The notes under the pieces were generated by a model. It saw only the letters and a list, made by a program, of their open reading frames with translations, did no database searches and was not told the DNA's origin. This document shows, piece after piece, positions 1 to 11,784 of a stretch of 64,000 nucleotides of DNA; within the stretch, counting starts at the first letter, position 1; every line of letters begins with the position of its first letter. Position numbers and translations under genes: made by a program. The DNA comes from Piper betle. Lineage: Eukaryota > Streptophyta > Magnoliopsida > Piperales > Piperaceae. The stretch lies in assembly GCA_033002965.1 (NCBI GenBank), contig JAURVB010013580.1, forward strand, positions 124,001 to 188,000, read 5' to 3'.

Positions 1-78
1 CTAAAATATATAATAAAGGATTATTAGAATTTAGACAATCCTATATAATAAAAACACATGAGCAAAGTATTAGTATAG

Positions 79-80
<2 letters not shown>

Positions 81-112
<32 letters not shown>
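81..112. repeat. (AT)16 microsatellite
   Basis: This is a perfect AT dinucleotide run of 32 bases. A similar AT run lies at 339-370, inside an AT-rich repeat-like stretch (about 230-660) full of short GAATTC/GAATCGAAT-type palindromic words. I see no coding signal around either run. Confidence 0.95.
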
Positions 113-115
<3 letters not shown>

Positions 116-335
116 ATAAAATTTCGTAATTATTCAAAAAGAGGTTAAAAAATAGAGGAGAAAAAGAAGAGATGATGGAGGCCATCTTTAATGAAAATTC
201 CTTAAATTATTGTTGGGCTGGGTTTTGTGGGATGGGTTCGAATATTCGATATTCGTGAATCCAATCTAAATTCGATCCATTTGTATCCGATCTAAAACCA
301 TTTCAAATTGAATTCATGTTCAGACTTTTTAGATG

Positions 336-374
<39 letters not shown>

Positions 375-1374
375 GATCAGATATGGATTTGGGGTGATTC
401 AATGCATATTTGATCTAAATGGATGATATTTTATAACATTATATTTTAAAAATATTTAAAATAATATTTTTTTATTTTTTTCTCATTTTATATTAAAATT
501 TATATTATTTTAGTCAATCGAATCAGATTCGAATCAAATACGAGTTTTGTGAATTCAAATCGAATACAAATATGGCAAATAAAATAAATGTAATCTTCAG
601 ATTCGGATTCAAATTTTCAAATTCATATTGAATTTGAATATAACAATATCTGACCCAAACCCGTTCTTAGCAAAACCTAATTCATAAGAATTTGATAATT
701 AAAAAATTTGACATGACACCATTGATGAATTAATTATGTAGACTTTTGTGAATACAACTAACAGTTTGAGTTGGTTGAACAATGATTTTTATTGCCTTAC
801 TTGGTATCATGTGCTAGTTGGACATTGCTCTAAATCAATCCATGAGAGCTTAAATAACTTTTCTTTATTATTTCAAATTTCTTTTCCCCTTAAATTAGAG
901 GATGTTCTTGAAACAAAATTTGCAATACTTCAAGGAGCACCTCTTACAATATATATGGGATTTGATTTGATGTATGATCCCCTAAGATAAGAGGTAAATA
1001 ATTTATAATGTTGGCTAGCATGGGAACACTCTGATTCAGAAATAGCAGAGTGATGTATACACATGGCCTGCTTAAAGAGATGCTATGTCCCCATGTTGGA
1101 TTCATTTCAAATTACGTTATAGAAAAGACACTTCCACCTTTTGCTTTATTATCTTTATTGATTTTATTCATGAGCAAAAGGTAGCCTGAAAATTTGACTT
1201 CCATCAAAACTATGCTCACCATTTATGGGGATTCGTATCCAAAACTTTTTTTCAATTTTTTGGCTAAACTTCCGTCAAAACTATAGTTTTGGGATTAGTA
1301 TCCATAACCTTTTTTACTTGCATACCAAATTTGAAAGGATGAAATGATTTCCCGGTGGACTTAGCACTAAAACT

Positions 1375-1840
1375 GTAACGACCCCAATTAAAAGTACAAA
1401 TTAATGGGATAAATTATTTTTTAAAAGTGGTTAATTAAGTTAAAAGTCTATAGATCATTCTCACTTATAAACATGATTTTATCTCAGTAGATATTACGTA
1501 TGAGACTAATTTAAAAAATCTCACAATCCACTCATCATAAGAAATTCCGTCCTCGAAATTCCTTAGCTTGGCCCATTATTAGGCCTAACTCACGACTTTA
1601 TTTAGCTCGTGACCGACAGTTTAGTTAGCGTCCATAATCTAGCCTACCATCTAATACGAAACCAGAAGACTCTAATATTATTTGTAACGACCCAACCTAA
1701 AGTGCAACATAATAAGTTAAGTCATCTATTTAAAATTAATTAACCAAGTTAAAATTTTATAGTTCATTCTCACTTATAAATAAAATATTATCTCATTAAG
1801 TATTAAATGTGAGACTAAGTTGAGAGATCTCACAAAAACA
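1375..1840 (+). repeat. Two diverged direct copies beginning TGTAACGACCC
   Basis: One copy begins near 1375 and the other near 1684. Both start with TGTAACGACCC and run through matching blocks: AAGTTAAAA..., TCATTCTCACTTATAAA, TATCTCA..AG.ATTA, ATGTGAGACTAA, and AGATCTCACA or its equivalent. The spacing is about 309 bases. The opening resembles the TGTAAC... start of many plant LTRs. I saw no primer binding site or protein domain beside them, so they are probably old LTR remnants. That family assignment is inference. Confidence 0.4.
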
Positions 1841-2678
1841 CAGGAAAAATTCATCTTTAATGATAGATGTGGTTAAAGAGGAGGGAGAAGTCATTTGATA
1901 GTACTTCATAAACATCGATAATTGCCCAAAACCAAATACCTTTTGAAGTGATACTTAGTAAAAAAATTGTTGGGCAAAGTTCAGTGCCTTCATTTGTATG
2001 ATATTCAAGATGGAAGTTGCTTAAATTCAATAGAATCTAGTTGATGGCTTCTTGCATTGAGGTACATGGGAGTTGAAAACCTTGCTGAAACCCATTCAGA
2101 TTTCTTACCCTCCCTTTTATATTTATATTGATTAACTTTGGAAGAATATTTTGTGGGTAGGAATTTGACATAGCAAGCAAACAAGTTGGTGCAGCAAACT
2201 AGAAGAAAGCTGTCTTTAGTGGCCGGTCTTCTTAAGTTTAAGGACATTATTTACTAAATTAATGGTAAGGTTAGATAGTAGTAACAAAGGCAAACAACTA
2301 AACAATGATCTTGGTTGGCATATTGTGCATATTTCAATACTTGTAATAAAAATCATAAGGGTGATGCAATTACATTCATGAATGACTGATTTTTTCATTC
2401 TTGGGTTTATGTTATTGGAAATTCGCAAAATGGACGTCTAGTGATACCGAGAACACAGTATGTTATGCACTGTGCCCACAACTTACTAATCAACTTTTTT
2501 GTAATTTCGATAGTTTGTTGTTGTAGTTTTATGTCCAACAAATTATTTTGAAAACAAAAGACCACCAAAAACAAGACAAATTTGAGCAAAATGTGAATTT
2601 AGGATTGTTGTTATTTGTTTAATTTAAAGTTTTTATTCGTAATATCTACTATTTTATATGCGTGGGTATGACTTAAGT

Positions 2679-3195
2679 GGGGGTGTAAACAAGCCGAGCA
2701 AGCCAAGCAGGGATGTTTTTGAATTCGACGTAATTTTTGACAAGCATATTTGAGATTGTTTGAGCGTTTGACGAACTTTGGTGTATTATAAGACGAGCTG
2801 AGCTCGTCCAAAATTTATGGTGTTTGAACTTGGCTTATGTTCGGCTCACTATGTTTTCGAGCCGAACGAATATTTATGTTTGGCTCATGCTCGACTTATA
2901 TAGGATCAATATTTTCTTTCCAATACTATATAAATTTAATGTGACCTCAATAGCATTAACGAACCGAGTTAAACTGAGTTGAGCCGAGTATTTTTTCGAG
3001 TTTAAATATATCGAGCTCGAGTTTCAAGCCAAACTGAGCCGAACACTCTTTAGATCAAGCTCTCTTCGTTGTTCAACGAGTTATCTATTTCGAATTGAGT
3101 ATTGTTTTTAGCACAAAATTAACGAGCCCGAGTTCAAACCGAATCGAGCCGAACATAAAATGCTTGCCAGCAGATTTTGCTTGTTTACATCCCTA
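2679..3195. mobile_element. Mutator-like MITE with 9-bp target-site duplication
   Basis: The 517-base element begins GGGGGTGTAAACAAGC and ends GCTTGTTTACATCCCTA, which are inverted repeats of each other apart from the outermost few bases. It is bracketed by the direct repeat GACTTAAGT at 2670-2678 and 3196-3204. A 9-bp duplication is the hallmark of Mutator-superfamily insertion. The interior consists of repeated GAGCCGA/CGAGCTCGAG words and encodes nothing. The element is therefore non-autonomous. An 8-bp duplication (ACTTAAGT, as in hAT elements) with a chance ninth match cannot be fully excluded. Confidence 0.75.
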
Positions 3196-3204
3196 GACTT
3201 AAGT

Positions 3205-4738
3205 TCTCAATTAGGTGCTTGAAAAAAAAAGTTCTTAATTAGGTGTGATATGTGGAGGGGAGACATTGCAATGTGCCCATGAGTAGTGTATATAAATGGG
3301 CCTGATCTTTTGAATATTTGATGGGCTTACAATTTGCTCTAGCTTGGATGATGGGCTTAGGGATTAGACTCGATCGATCCACAAAATTAGCTCAGCAACC
3401 ACAAGCCATCGCAACTGGCCTAGTTCAATAACTTTTTTTTTTAAAAAAGAAAATTATAGTTGCAATGAATTTAGGAAAAACAGTATAAATCTTCAATTAA
3501 CAGAACTAGAGCCTCAATGTTCTATTGTACAAGTTTGACGAGTGCAAGTGCTATTTTTTTAACACAAAGCCTAATTTTCCTATAACAGTTTTACATCCTA
3601 GTGGATTGTAAATGACAATAAATTTTAATGTCACAACTAGGAAAGAAGATAACAATAAAAGCTTTGTCAAAGCATGGCGGATCATTTTTAGCAGAGGTTG
3701 AAACAAGGGGCAGACAAAAGGTGAAATGGCCAGACAAGGCGAATCCCTTTGTAATGGCAATCTAATCTTCAAACACTTTTCACACCCAAGTTGCATATTC
3801 TTCATGGCACTTTACTTTTACTTTTAACCATGCAATTATATATTCCTTCATTCTACTTCTCTCATCTCCTTTTACTCATCCTTGCTGTAGGTGTCTAGCT
3901 TGGATAATCTCCATGTATTCAGGCCACAAAACAAAAGCTTACTTGTCTTGGGGCATCAACAAATTAAAAGAGCCCTTTCTAATACAGTTTTGTCTCCAGT
4001 ATCAGAAGAATACCATTTCTGTGATTTCTGAAGGGTAATATTTAGGAGAATTGGAGAAGGAAACAGACAAGAATGCCGCCGAAGGGCGAGAAACCAACAA
4101 CATTTATGTAAGAAATGGTATCCAAGGAAGACCATGTGATTTATGGCCCACAGTTAATAGGACACTGTCCTCTTCCCGGTAAATTTAGCACTCACGACTC
4201 ACCCAGAAAGAGAGCTTCGACTAAACCATTGGGGAAGACATTGTAATTTCCCTGTTCTCCACCCTAATCATTCTATTTGTGTCTTTGTGGGTTATGGCCA
4301 TTGGACACCATTGATTGACACGAACAAACAAGAGGCTTTAAGATCATTCTAGCCATCATCACCAACCAGAGCTCCAAACAGCTGAAATATATGGTATGTT
4401 ATTATTCATGAGCTACACCACCACATCCGACCCATCTGAGAAATCATAGGTCGTTGACAACGCAGCAACATGGTGTGTGATTTGAATAACTTTCGCGACT
4501 TGAAAAAAAACATGATAAGATTACTAGTGAAGCAAAGAAGTTGATTTCATTGCAGATTCCATAAACTCTTTTACATAACATGATTTCCACAGCCCCACAC
4601 TATAATCTTAACCTTAAGACTGTTCTCACTTCGTTGAGGTATGAATGGAAGGCTAAGTTTAGCGGTAACAAAAGATATCCATTTGGACGGTACTGTGTGG
4701 AGTGATATCAGGAGAGAGAGTGAATGAAGCCAAGGAGG
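3205..4738. other. Intergenic, no gene seen
   Basis: This stretch lies downstream of the first thaumatin-like gene, whose stop is at 4739. It presumably holds that gene's 3' untranslated region near its right end. I see no other supported gene or RNA. Confidence 0.5.
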
Positions 4739-7015
4739 TCACGAGATCAAGAACAGTAAAGAGCTGGACAAGAGGGTAATGACAGAAATGAAAGATGGCT
4801 CGTGAGATGTTAAGGAGATTCCCGCTGTGCTTGCATCAGCAATGGCCAAGTTTGCCAGAAAGGAAGGGTCATTGTTCTGCTCTGTGTTTTGTTCATCAGC
4901 ACTCCCAAGTATGACGCCATTGTCTGCTGTACCTGCTGCATACGCGATAGGAGTTCCGGCCACCTCTCCTGTCCACGGAGAATCTTGACTGGATTTCTGA
5001 CTGCTGCTCAAGAGAAGAAAAACCAATTTGAAGAAGATAATAAGCAGTATTAAATAGAGACCGAGTAAGAAAGAAAATGAAAAATTTTTAGAAACGCCTT
5101 GATTATTTCAAGAAGCTATCAGTACAAACGGATGATCTTGGCTTTGATTATTTCAGCTTCCGAAGAAGAAAACTAATCACAGACAGTTAAAGCATAATTG
5201 GTGAAGGGAAAAAAGGTGAAGGTATTGCTGGATTTCTGGCTGCTCAAGGGTGATAAGGATCTTTGCTTTAATTATGGCTGGCTGCCGAACAAACATCTGT
5301 GAGATGGAAAATGAGTTGAGAAAGGAGAATGTTGGCTTGATTTCAGGTGACTAAAGTAGAAGCTAATAGAGTGAAGTAAGAATTAAAAAAATAAAGTAGA
5401 AACCAATTGAATGAAAAGAACAAAAAAATAGTAGCTTGATTTATTAATGGTTGCTAAAGATGAAAACTAGTTAGAGAAACTAAGAATGCAAGAGTATGTG
5501 AAATGGAGGACAATTGAGAAAAAAGAAGTCTTGGCTCCTGAACAAAAAGTAACAACATAGCCAGTCGGAAACAGACAATCCATAGCATGATTTCTGGCAG
5601 CTAAATAAGAAGAAAGCCAATAGCAATGATCAAACGAAATCATGTTCTAAACACCAGATACTGCTCACAGGAAAGATTGAAACATAACAGAAATGACTCT
5701 CTCGCACGGCATAAAATGAAACCTCCATTCATGAGAATAATATCAAACATGATGACAAATGCTGGTATTAAAATCAGGAGAAGATAACCAAACAAGATAA
5801 AAATTGCAAACTTCCTTCCTGACAACATGACCACCCAACAATACAAACACATAAAATCTTTCTACTCACAGAGAAGAAAACAAAGCATGGTAACAATGCA
5901 ATCACTCTTCATGACAACAAGTGGATCATCAAAATGAGAGTATTACATGTACATTATATAAACAAATAAAATATGACAAAAAAAACTTTAAACCATAAAA
6001 AACAAAAGAAGCAATCTTTCATCATAAGAAGCTGACCATTCATCAATCATCATATAATCCTTCTATGAATCAAGAGTAAGATAACCAAAAAAGATAAAAA
6101 ATGAAATCTTTGATTAACCTCAGGAGTAGAGATCAACCTGGTAGAAGCCGGGCAAAAGGTGATCTGGTAATCAACAGCACCAGAGCAGGTGAAGGTGCTG
6201 CTACCATCGTCATAGGCGTAGCTATACGCCCTGGGGCAGCTATGCTTGAAGAACTCCGAGTACATCGACGGCCGGCAAGTCGCCGGAGACCCATACTCAC
6301 CGGAGCAGCAGTACTCCGGCCGACCGAACGCCCCGCACGCGCTCCGGCACGCCACCCCGCCGCCACTGCCGGCCACCCGCAGTTCCACCGGGCACCGGCT
6401 GTTAACGTCCGCCGCGCACCCGGTGGCCGCGCAGTCGCCGGCACCGCCGACGCCGACGCCGCCGGCTGCGGCGACGGCAATGGGGAGGTTGTAGCCGTCG
6501 ACGAGGCTGACGTCGTAGAAGTCGAGCCCGGCGCCGGCGGCGAGGGTGAACTCCGCCAGCGTTGCCGGCGGGGCGGCGCCAGCGCCGTTGCACTCGGCCT
6601 CGCCGGAGCCGCAGTCCGCGGTGGCGCAGGCGCCGTCGCTGGCGCCTTCACCGGAGAAGGAGCAACCGGTGCGGCCCCAGAAGCGGCCGGACCACCCTGT
6701 CGGAGCTGGCAACGACCGGGAGGTGCCCGCCTGCAGCTCGAATCCGGTGGTCTCCAACTTCTGGCTGCCCGCGTTGGACAGGATTCCCGGCCAGACGGTG
6801 TAGGGGCAGCTGTTGATGAAAGTGAACGTCGTCGCAGATGCTCCTGCAACACCATTGCCCAGAAAAGCTAAGATATGAGCTAAAAATGCAAACTTTTTTA
6901 TGCTAATCGCCATTCCAACATCTATCTAACCAGACGAAAGAGATGAACTTTCACCTGTAAGAAGAACAAGGAAGACAACAAATGGGAAGAAACAAGAAGC
7001 GACCAAGCTGTCCAT
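4739..7015 (-). CDS. GPI-anchored thaumatin-like protein (PR-5 family), 3 exons
   Basis: This encodes a secreted thaumatin-like (PR-5) protein of 342 residues. Exons on the minus strand are 7015-6955, 6843-6138 and 5000-4739; the introns are GT..AG and the phases (1, 2) join cleanly. Exon 1 supplies a signal peptide (MDSLVASCFFPF, then a hydrophobic run). Exon 2 carries the whole thaumatin domain with all 16 cysteines and the motifs [30 protein letters not shown] and [14 protein letters not shown]. Exon 3 adds a Ser/Asn-rich spacer and ends in a hydrophobic tail (FISVITLLSSSLLFLIS), which looks like a GPI-attachment signal. Family knowledge places such proteins at the cell surface, often in defence, but the ligand is unknown. 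An open frame starting at 6913 gives a rival signal peptide; exon 1 at 7015 is preferred because the paralogue at 18.3-19.9 kb has the same structure. Exon 2 is far more GC-rich than its introns. Confidence 0.88.
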
Positions 7016-7718
7016 GCTGCAATCAAATACCAAACCAGCTCAACAATGTCTGCTCCTGAGTGTGTTGTCCATCGAGTTTGAGGTTATAGCTTGACAATGT
7101 GGCCTCCTCTGTGTGCATGTGCAAGCACTCGGAAGCAAGGTGAGCAGCCTAAATGGAGTTATGGGTGTAGCTTGGGAGGGGAAGAGGAGGCAGGACAACT
7201 ACGTGTTAACCTCTGTGTCTTCTCTAGGGACTTGGAAGCAAGGTATGGTAGTTAATTTAATGGGGAGCTTTGCGCTAGCTTGGAATGGGGAAGGGAGTGG
7301 AATAGGATATTAGTGTCTGCTCCACTATGAATGTTGTATGTCTGTGCCTATGACAAAGCTGCAATTTATGGAGTCTGAAAGCAAGCAAGGGCAGAGATTT
7401 TTGCAATGGAAGAAGAAGTGGAGAGGATGGGGAGGGAGGAAGAGATTGATGATCACATTCACCCCTTACATTATCTCTCTGATTTTGCAGGGGCTCTCTC
7501 TGTTCCCAAAAACAGTTAGGTCTGTAGTACATACTCAACTACAAACTCTTGTTAACAATTCCTAATTCTTGTTATTAATATTGGGTTTATGATTTACTAA
7601 GGAGTTGGATGTAAAATTATTTTACATAATATTGAAAAAAGAAAAAAATGACAGACTTCAGTTTATTTAGTTGCTTGAGTTTTTTTAATTTATTAATCTC
7701 TTTGATGGGTATTAGTAA
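7016..7718. other. Upstream region of the thaumatin-like gene
   Basis: This is probable promoter sequence for the minus-strand gene at 7015. A weak TATA-like word (CTATAAC on minus, about 7082-7089) lies roughly 70 bases upstream of the start codon. An imperfect direct duplication is visible: GGAAGCAAGGT... followed by TAGCTTGG.A.GGGGAAG occurs near 7131-7184 and again near 7232-7293. The short open frames here look non-coding. Confidence 0.4.
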
Positions 7719-8494
7719 AGATAATGAAATTAGTTATAGAAGAATTTGGTTATTAGAAAATATCTTGCATGCCACTTGTCAGGATCTAGCAGTGTTACAC
7801 TATATGTTATTGATCATGATTAATGATGGGTGACGTTAATCATTATATAAATATATTAAATAATTCTAGGAACACTATTTTCTATTTACACTGTAGGTAA
7901 ATACCCGGTCCCCGAGTAGACCCGGTGCCGACCAGTTAATATCGGGTTGGGTCCAGTTATATTGCATTTGTGTCATTATTAGTATCTGATTTATATAAGT
8001 AAAGTTTAAAATTATTTAATTTTTATTTTAAATTTTGTTTTTTAATATATATTTTAGTATATATATAATATTTTTTAGAATACAATATATTTTATATAAG
8101 TAAGAAAAATTATCATAAATTATTTTAAAATTTGTACATTTTTATGTAAATATATATAAGTAAATATAATATATTTCTTATTGGTTTGGGTTCAAGTCCG
8201 AGTTTTTAAAATCAGGTTCAGGTCCTGCAAAATCTGGACATAACCCAATTTAGTGGCAACCCTAATTGTTAAGATGTTGATGTACTTCATTCAACGTTAC
8301 AGTAAAATGTGATATTTTTATTTCTATTTTTAAATAATTTTTTTACAAAATTATGATCAACTAAATTCACCTATTATCCCAAAGCTCTACATGTAGTCAA
8401 AGATTAACACAACTTAAATTTACGGTACCGTCTGATTAAATTCTTATAAATTACTCAAGATATGAAATGTAGCGTCATTCTTGTCCTAATTTTA

Positions 8495-8550
<56 letters not shown>

Positions 8551-8591
8551 GAAGCATTTTAAAAAGGAGCACTGGATTCTTGTTCAATATA
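7719..8591 (+). repeat. Tandem duplication, unit A (about 873 bp)
   Basis: Unit A starts AGATAATGAAATTAGTTA and ends with the block from CAGAAGAAGCATTTTAAAAAGG to TTCAATATA. Unit B (from 8592) repeats it in the same order and orientation with moderate divergence: TAGAAAATATCTTGCATG, TTACACTATAT.TTATTGATCATGATTAATGAT, CCGAGTAGAC, and ACGGTACCG. Unit A holds an uninterrupted (TA)n run at about 8494-8545, exactly where unit B carries a large insertion. It therefore serves as the empty-site reference for that element. No protein is encoded. Confidence 0.85.
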
Positions 8592-9426
8592 AGATAATGA
8601 AATTAGTTAAAGAAGAATTTGGTAATTGATATGGTAGATATTAGAAAATATCTTGCATGATACTTTTAAGGATCTAGCACTGTTACACTATATATTATTG
8701 ATCATGATTAATGATTGGTTACGTAAATCATTATATAAATATATTAAATAATTCTAAGAACACTATTTTATATTTACATTGTCCTAGAGTGGGTTATTAC
8801 CCAGTCCCGAGTAGACTTGGTGGGTTGAGTCCAGTTATATGTATTTGGGTCTTTATTAGTACCGAGTCATATAAGTAAACCAGAAAATTATTTAATTTTT
8901 ATGTTAAATTTTGTTTTTTAATATATATTCTAGTATATATATAAAATATCTTTTAGAATATATTATATTTTATTATAAGTAAGAAAAATTATCATAAAAT
9001 ATTTAATAATTTGTGCATTTTATGTAAATATACGTAAGTATATATAATATATTTATTAATAGTTTGGGTTCAAGTCTGAGTTTGTTAAATCAAGTTCACG
9101 TCGAGTTTGAGTCTTTAATATCGATTCAAGTTCACATCCTACAAAATTCGAATAGGACCCAATTCGGTGGCATACCTAATTGTAAAGATGTAGATGTACT
9201 ACATTCAACGTTATAATTAAATGTGATATTTTTATTTTTATTTTAAAATATTTTTTTGGAAAATTATGATCAACTCAATTCACCTATTATCCCAAAGCTC
9301 TTCTTGTAGCCAGAGATTAACACAACTTAGATTTACGGTACCGCGCGATTAAATTCTTATAAATTACTCATGATATGGTTTGTAGCACCATTCTTATCCT
9401 AATTTTAATATATATATATATATATA

Positions 9427-11664
9427 AATGCTACCATACGCTGCATCAAAATGCAGCGTATTGGCAGCATTTTTATTCTGGGCTGTTGGATGAAAATCCA
9501 ACGGCCCAGATCTGTTTTCATGTTTTTCACCCCTCCCACATTTTTCCTGCGTCCGCCTCCTTCCCACCGCCGCCGGATTCCTCCGCCCCCTCACCCCCGC
9601 CCTGCCCGGCCCCACCCTCGCCCCTCCGGCCCCGCCCCACCCCGCCCTCACCCCCGGCCCCGCCCCACCCCGGCCCTCGCCCCCGGCCCTGGCGCAGTCG
9701 CGGCGCCCCACCCTGGGCCGCCACCTTCGGCCCCTGCCCCTGCCCGCGGCCGCAGCCCCCCCCCCGCGTTTCCCCTCACCCCCCAACCCCCGTCCGAGCG
9801 AGCCGCTCTGCCCCTGCCCGGTGCCGAGCACCCCCCCCTGCCCCTGCCCAAAGCCGCGGTGCCCCCCGCCCCCGCCAGCAACCGCGGCCCCACCCCCGCG
9901 GCGCAGCCACCCCCCGCCCCGCTGGCAGCCGGCGGCGAGGTCGCCGGCGGTGGGGTGGCGCGGCAAAACGGAAGGGGGGATATAAACAGGGGAGGGTAGT
10001 TTCGTAATAAAAATTTGACTCGATCCAGACTCGAGTAAGTTTTTATTACGAAATAAATATTAAAAAAATAAAATAATTTCGTAATAAAAACTTTCCTCTG
10101 TCCTGACTCGAGTTAATATTACAAAATAATTTTTTAGAAAAATAAAATAATTTCATAAAAAACTTAACTCGATCTCGACTCCTATCAAGTTAATATTATA
10201 AAATAAATTTTTTAAAAAAACTTAACTCCGTCACCAAATAAATTTATTACAAAATGAATTTAAAAAGATAAAATAATTTCATAATAAAAACTTAATTCGA
10301 TCTGACTCGAGTCAATAATATGAAATAAATTTAAAAAATATAAAATAATTTTGTAATAAAAAGCTGACTCGATCATGTGCGGGATCGAGTCAAGTTTTTA
10401 TTACAAAATAAATTTATTACCAAATAAATTTTTATTAAAAATAAATTTAAAAAATAAAATAATTCCGTAATAAATTATTTTAACTCGAGTCGGGATCGAA
10501 TAAAGTTTTTATTAAGAAATTATTTATTTAATTTTTTTTGTCGCCGCCTCAGGGCTGGATGGGCCTGCTGGGAAATACATGGCGCCGGTCTCATGTAGGA
10601 CCAATAAAATTTTTATTACAAACTTATTTTATTTTTTAAAATTTATTTCGTAATATTGACTCAATCTCGTGCAGGATCGAGTCAAATTTTATTACAAAAT
10701 TATTTTATTTTATTTTTAAATTTATTTCATAATATTGACTCGATCCCGTACGAGATCGAGTTAAGTTTTTATTATAAAATTTTTTATTTTTTTAATTTAT
10801 TTCGTAACAGGCAGAGAGGGGGTCAGAGGGCGGCAGAAGGCGAGGCAGGGGGCCTGGGCCGGTGGAGGGCATGGGGGCAGCGAGTGTGGGCGGACCGGGG
10901 GGCAGGGTGTGGGTGGCGACAGGGAGGCGATCGGCAAGCGGCGACGTCGGTGGGGAGCGGTTCAAATTTTTATTTTATATTATTTTATTTTAAAATTTTA
11001 TTTCGTAAAATTGACTCGAGTAAGGAGCGAGTCAATTTTTTATTTTATTATATTTTATTTTTAAAATTTATTTCGTAAGTTTGACTCGAGTCGGGAACGA
11101 GTCAAATTTTTATTACGAAATTACCATCGCTCCTCCGTTCCCCGTCGCGCCATCGCCGGCGGTGATGCAGTGACGCCGGCGTGGAGGTGGCCAGGGCAGC
11201 AGACGGCGGGGAGGATCTCGGTCGACGGGCGGGGCGGGGAGGGTGGCGGAAACAGGGTAGGGGTGAGCGGGGCCGCGACAGGGGTGGGGCGAAACAGGCG
11301 GTGGGGGGGCAGGGAACCGGGCGGGGGTGGGTGGGAGGGCTACGGGCAGGGGTCGGGAGGGGGGGGGGCGAGGCGGCGGCGGCGGAGGGGCAGGGGGAAA
11401 CAGGGGAGGTCGGGGGGCAGGCTGCGGGCAGGGGCGCGGCGGCGGACAGGGCAGGGGGAACCAGGGCAAGGGAGGGCTGCGGGCGGAGGCGGGACGGGGA
11501 CGGGGCCGGGGCCGGCGGGGGACAGGGCGGCGCCGATGGGGCGCCGTGAACAGAGGGAGGAGGAGAGGGTTTCATCCAAATTATATCCGGGCCGTTGGAT
11601 TTTCATCCAACGGCCCGGATTTATTACGCTGTAATGCGCTGTATTTTCATGCAGTGCACTGTAG

Positions 11665-11668
<4 letters not shown>
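9427..11668. mobile_element. Foldback element inside a (TA)n microsatellite, terminal hairpins, GC-rich arms
   Basis: The ends are inverted: TGCTAC at 9429 and its complement at 11661-11666, followed by matching blocks. Each end carries hairpins. On the left, TACGCTGCAT/ATGCAGCGTA encloses CAAA (9437-9460), and GGGCTGTTGGAT/ATCCAACGGCCC encloses GAAA (9480-9507). On the right, a perfect 16-bp stem ATCCGGGCCGTTGGAT encloses TTTC (11585-11620), with an imperfect outer stem at 11636-11657. The inverted arms extend about 550-600 bases: the C-rich left arm (about 9530-9990) mirrors the G-rich right arm (about 11110-11570), and both meet the AT-rich core through TTTCGTAATAAAAATTTGAC. No transposase is seen. 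It resembles described microsatellite-targeting non-autonomous elements such as rice Micron in its (TA)n flanks, but it is larger. Long open frames in the arms are low-complexity artefacts. Confidence 0.75.
10010..10805. repeat. AT-rich tandem units with GACTCGAGTC/GATCGAGTC palindromes
   Basis: This is the core of the foldback element. Roughly 60-70 base units recur, each with ATAAAATAATTTCGTAATAAAAACT followed by GACTCGA or TCGAGTC in either orientation. More units follow the GC-rich patch at about 10806-10965, around 11010-11110. Because the unit is itself partly palindromic, the core can fold in many ways. It has no coding content. Confidence 0.75.
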
Positions 11669-11735
<67 letters not shown>

Positions 11736-11784
11736 GAGAGAAGAAGCATTTTAAAAAGGAGCATTGGATTCTTGTTCAATATAA

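Larger units (their letters stand above)
1..2678. other. Intergenic, repeat-like, no gene seen
   Basis: The stretch is AT-rich. Its only open frames (for example 748-990 on plus and 2005-2247 on minus) are short, have no recognisable domain and are not flanked by convincing splice sites. Two direct LTR-like copies are listed separately. Confidence 0.6.
8592..11784 (+). repeat. Tandem duplication, unit B, interrupted by a 2.2 kb insertion
   Basis: The left part (8592-9426) parallels unit A up to the (TA)n microsatellite. The sequence then breaks into an insertion (9427-11668), followed by a long (TA)n run (11668-11731) and the conserved tail CAGAGAGAGAAGAAGCATTTTAAAAAGG...TTCAATATA. Removing the insertion restores co-linearity with unit A. 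The insertion therefore probably happened after the duplication or in one parental copy. Confidence 0.85.

Noticed and set aside
6101..6871. 256-codon plus-strand frame opposite the first thaumatin-like gene
   Set aside because: It is an antisense shadow of a GC-rich exon; the minus-strand frame has all 16 cysteines and family motifs.
9394..10007. Open frames of up to 210 codons on both strands in the C-rich arm
   Set aside because: The products are Pro/Arg/Gly low-complexity, several overlapping frames are open at once, and the region is an inverted-repeat arm of a mobile element. It is a composition artefact.
9427..11668. Helitron identity for the foldback element
   Set aside because: Hairpins near the ends and AT-dinucleotide flanks are suggestive, but both ends are inverted copies and no TC...CTRR polarity is evident.
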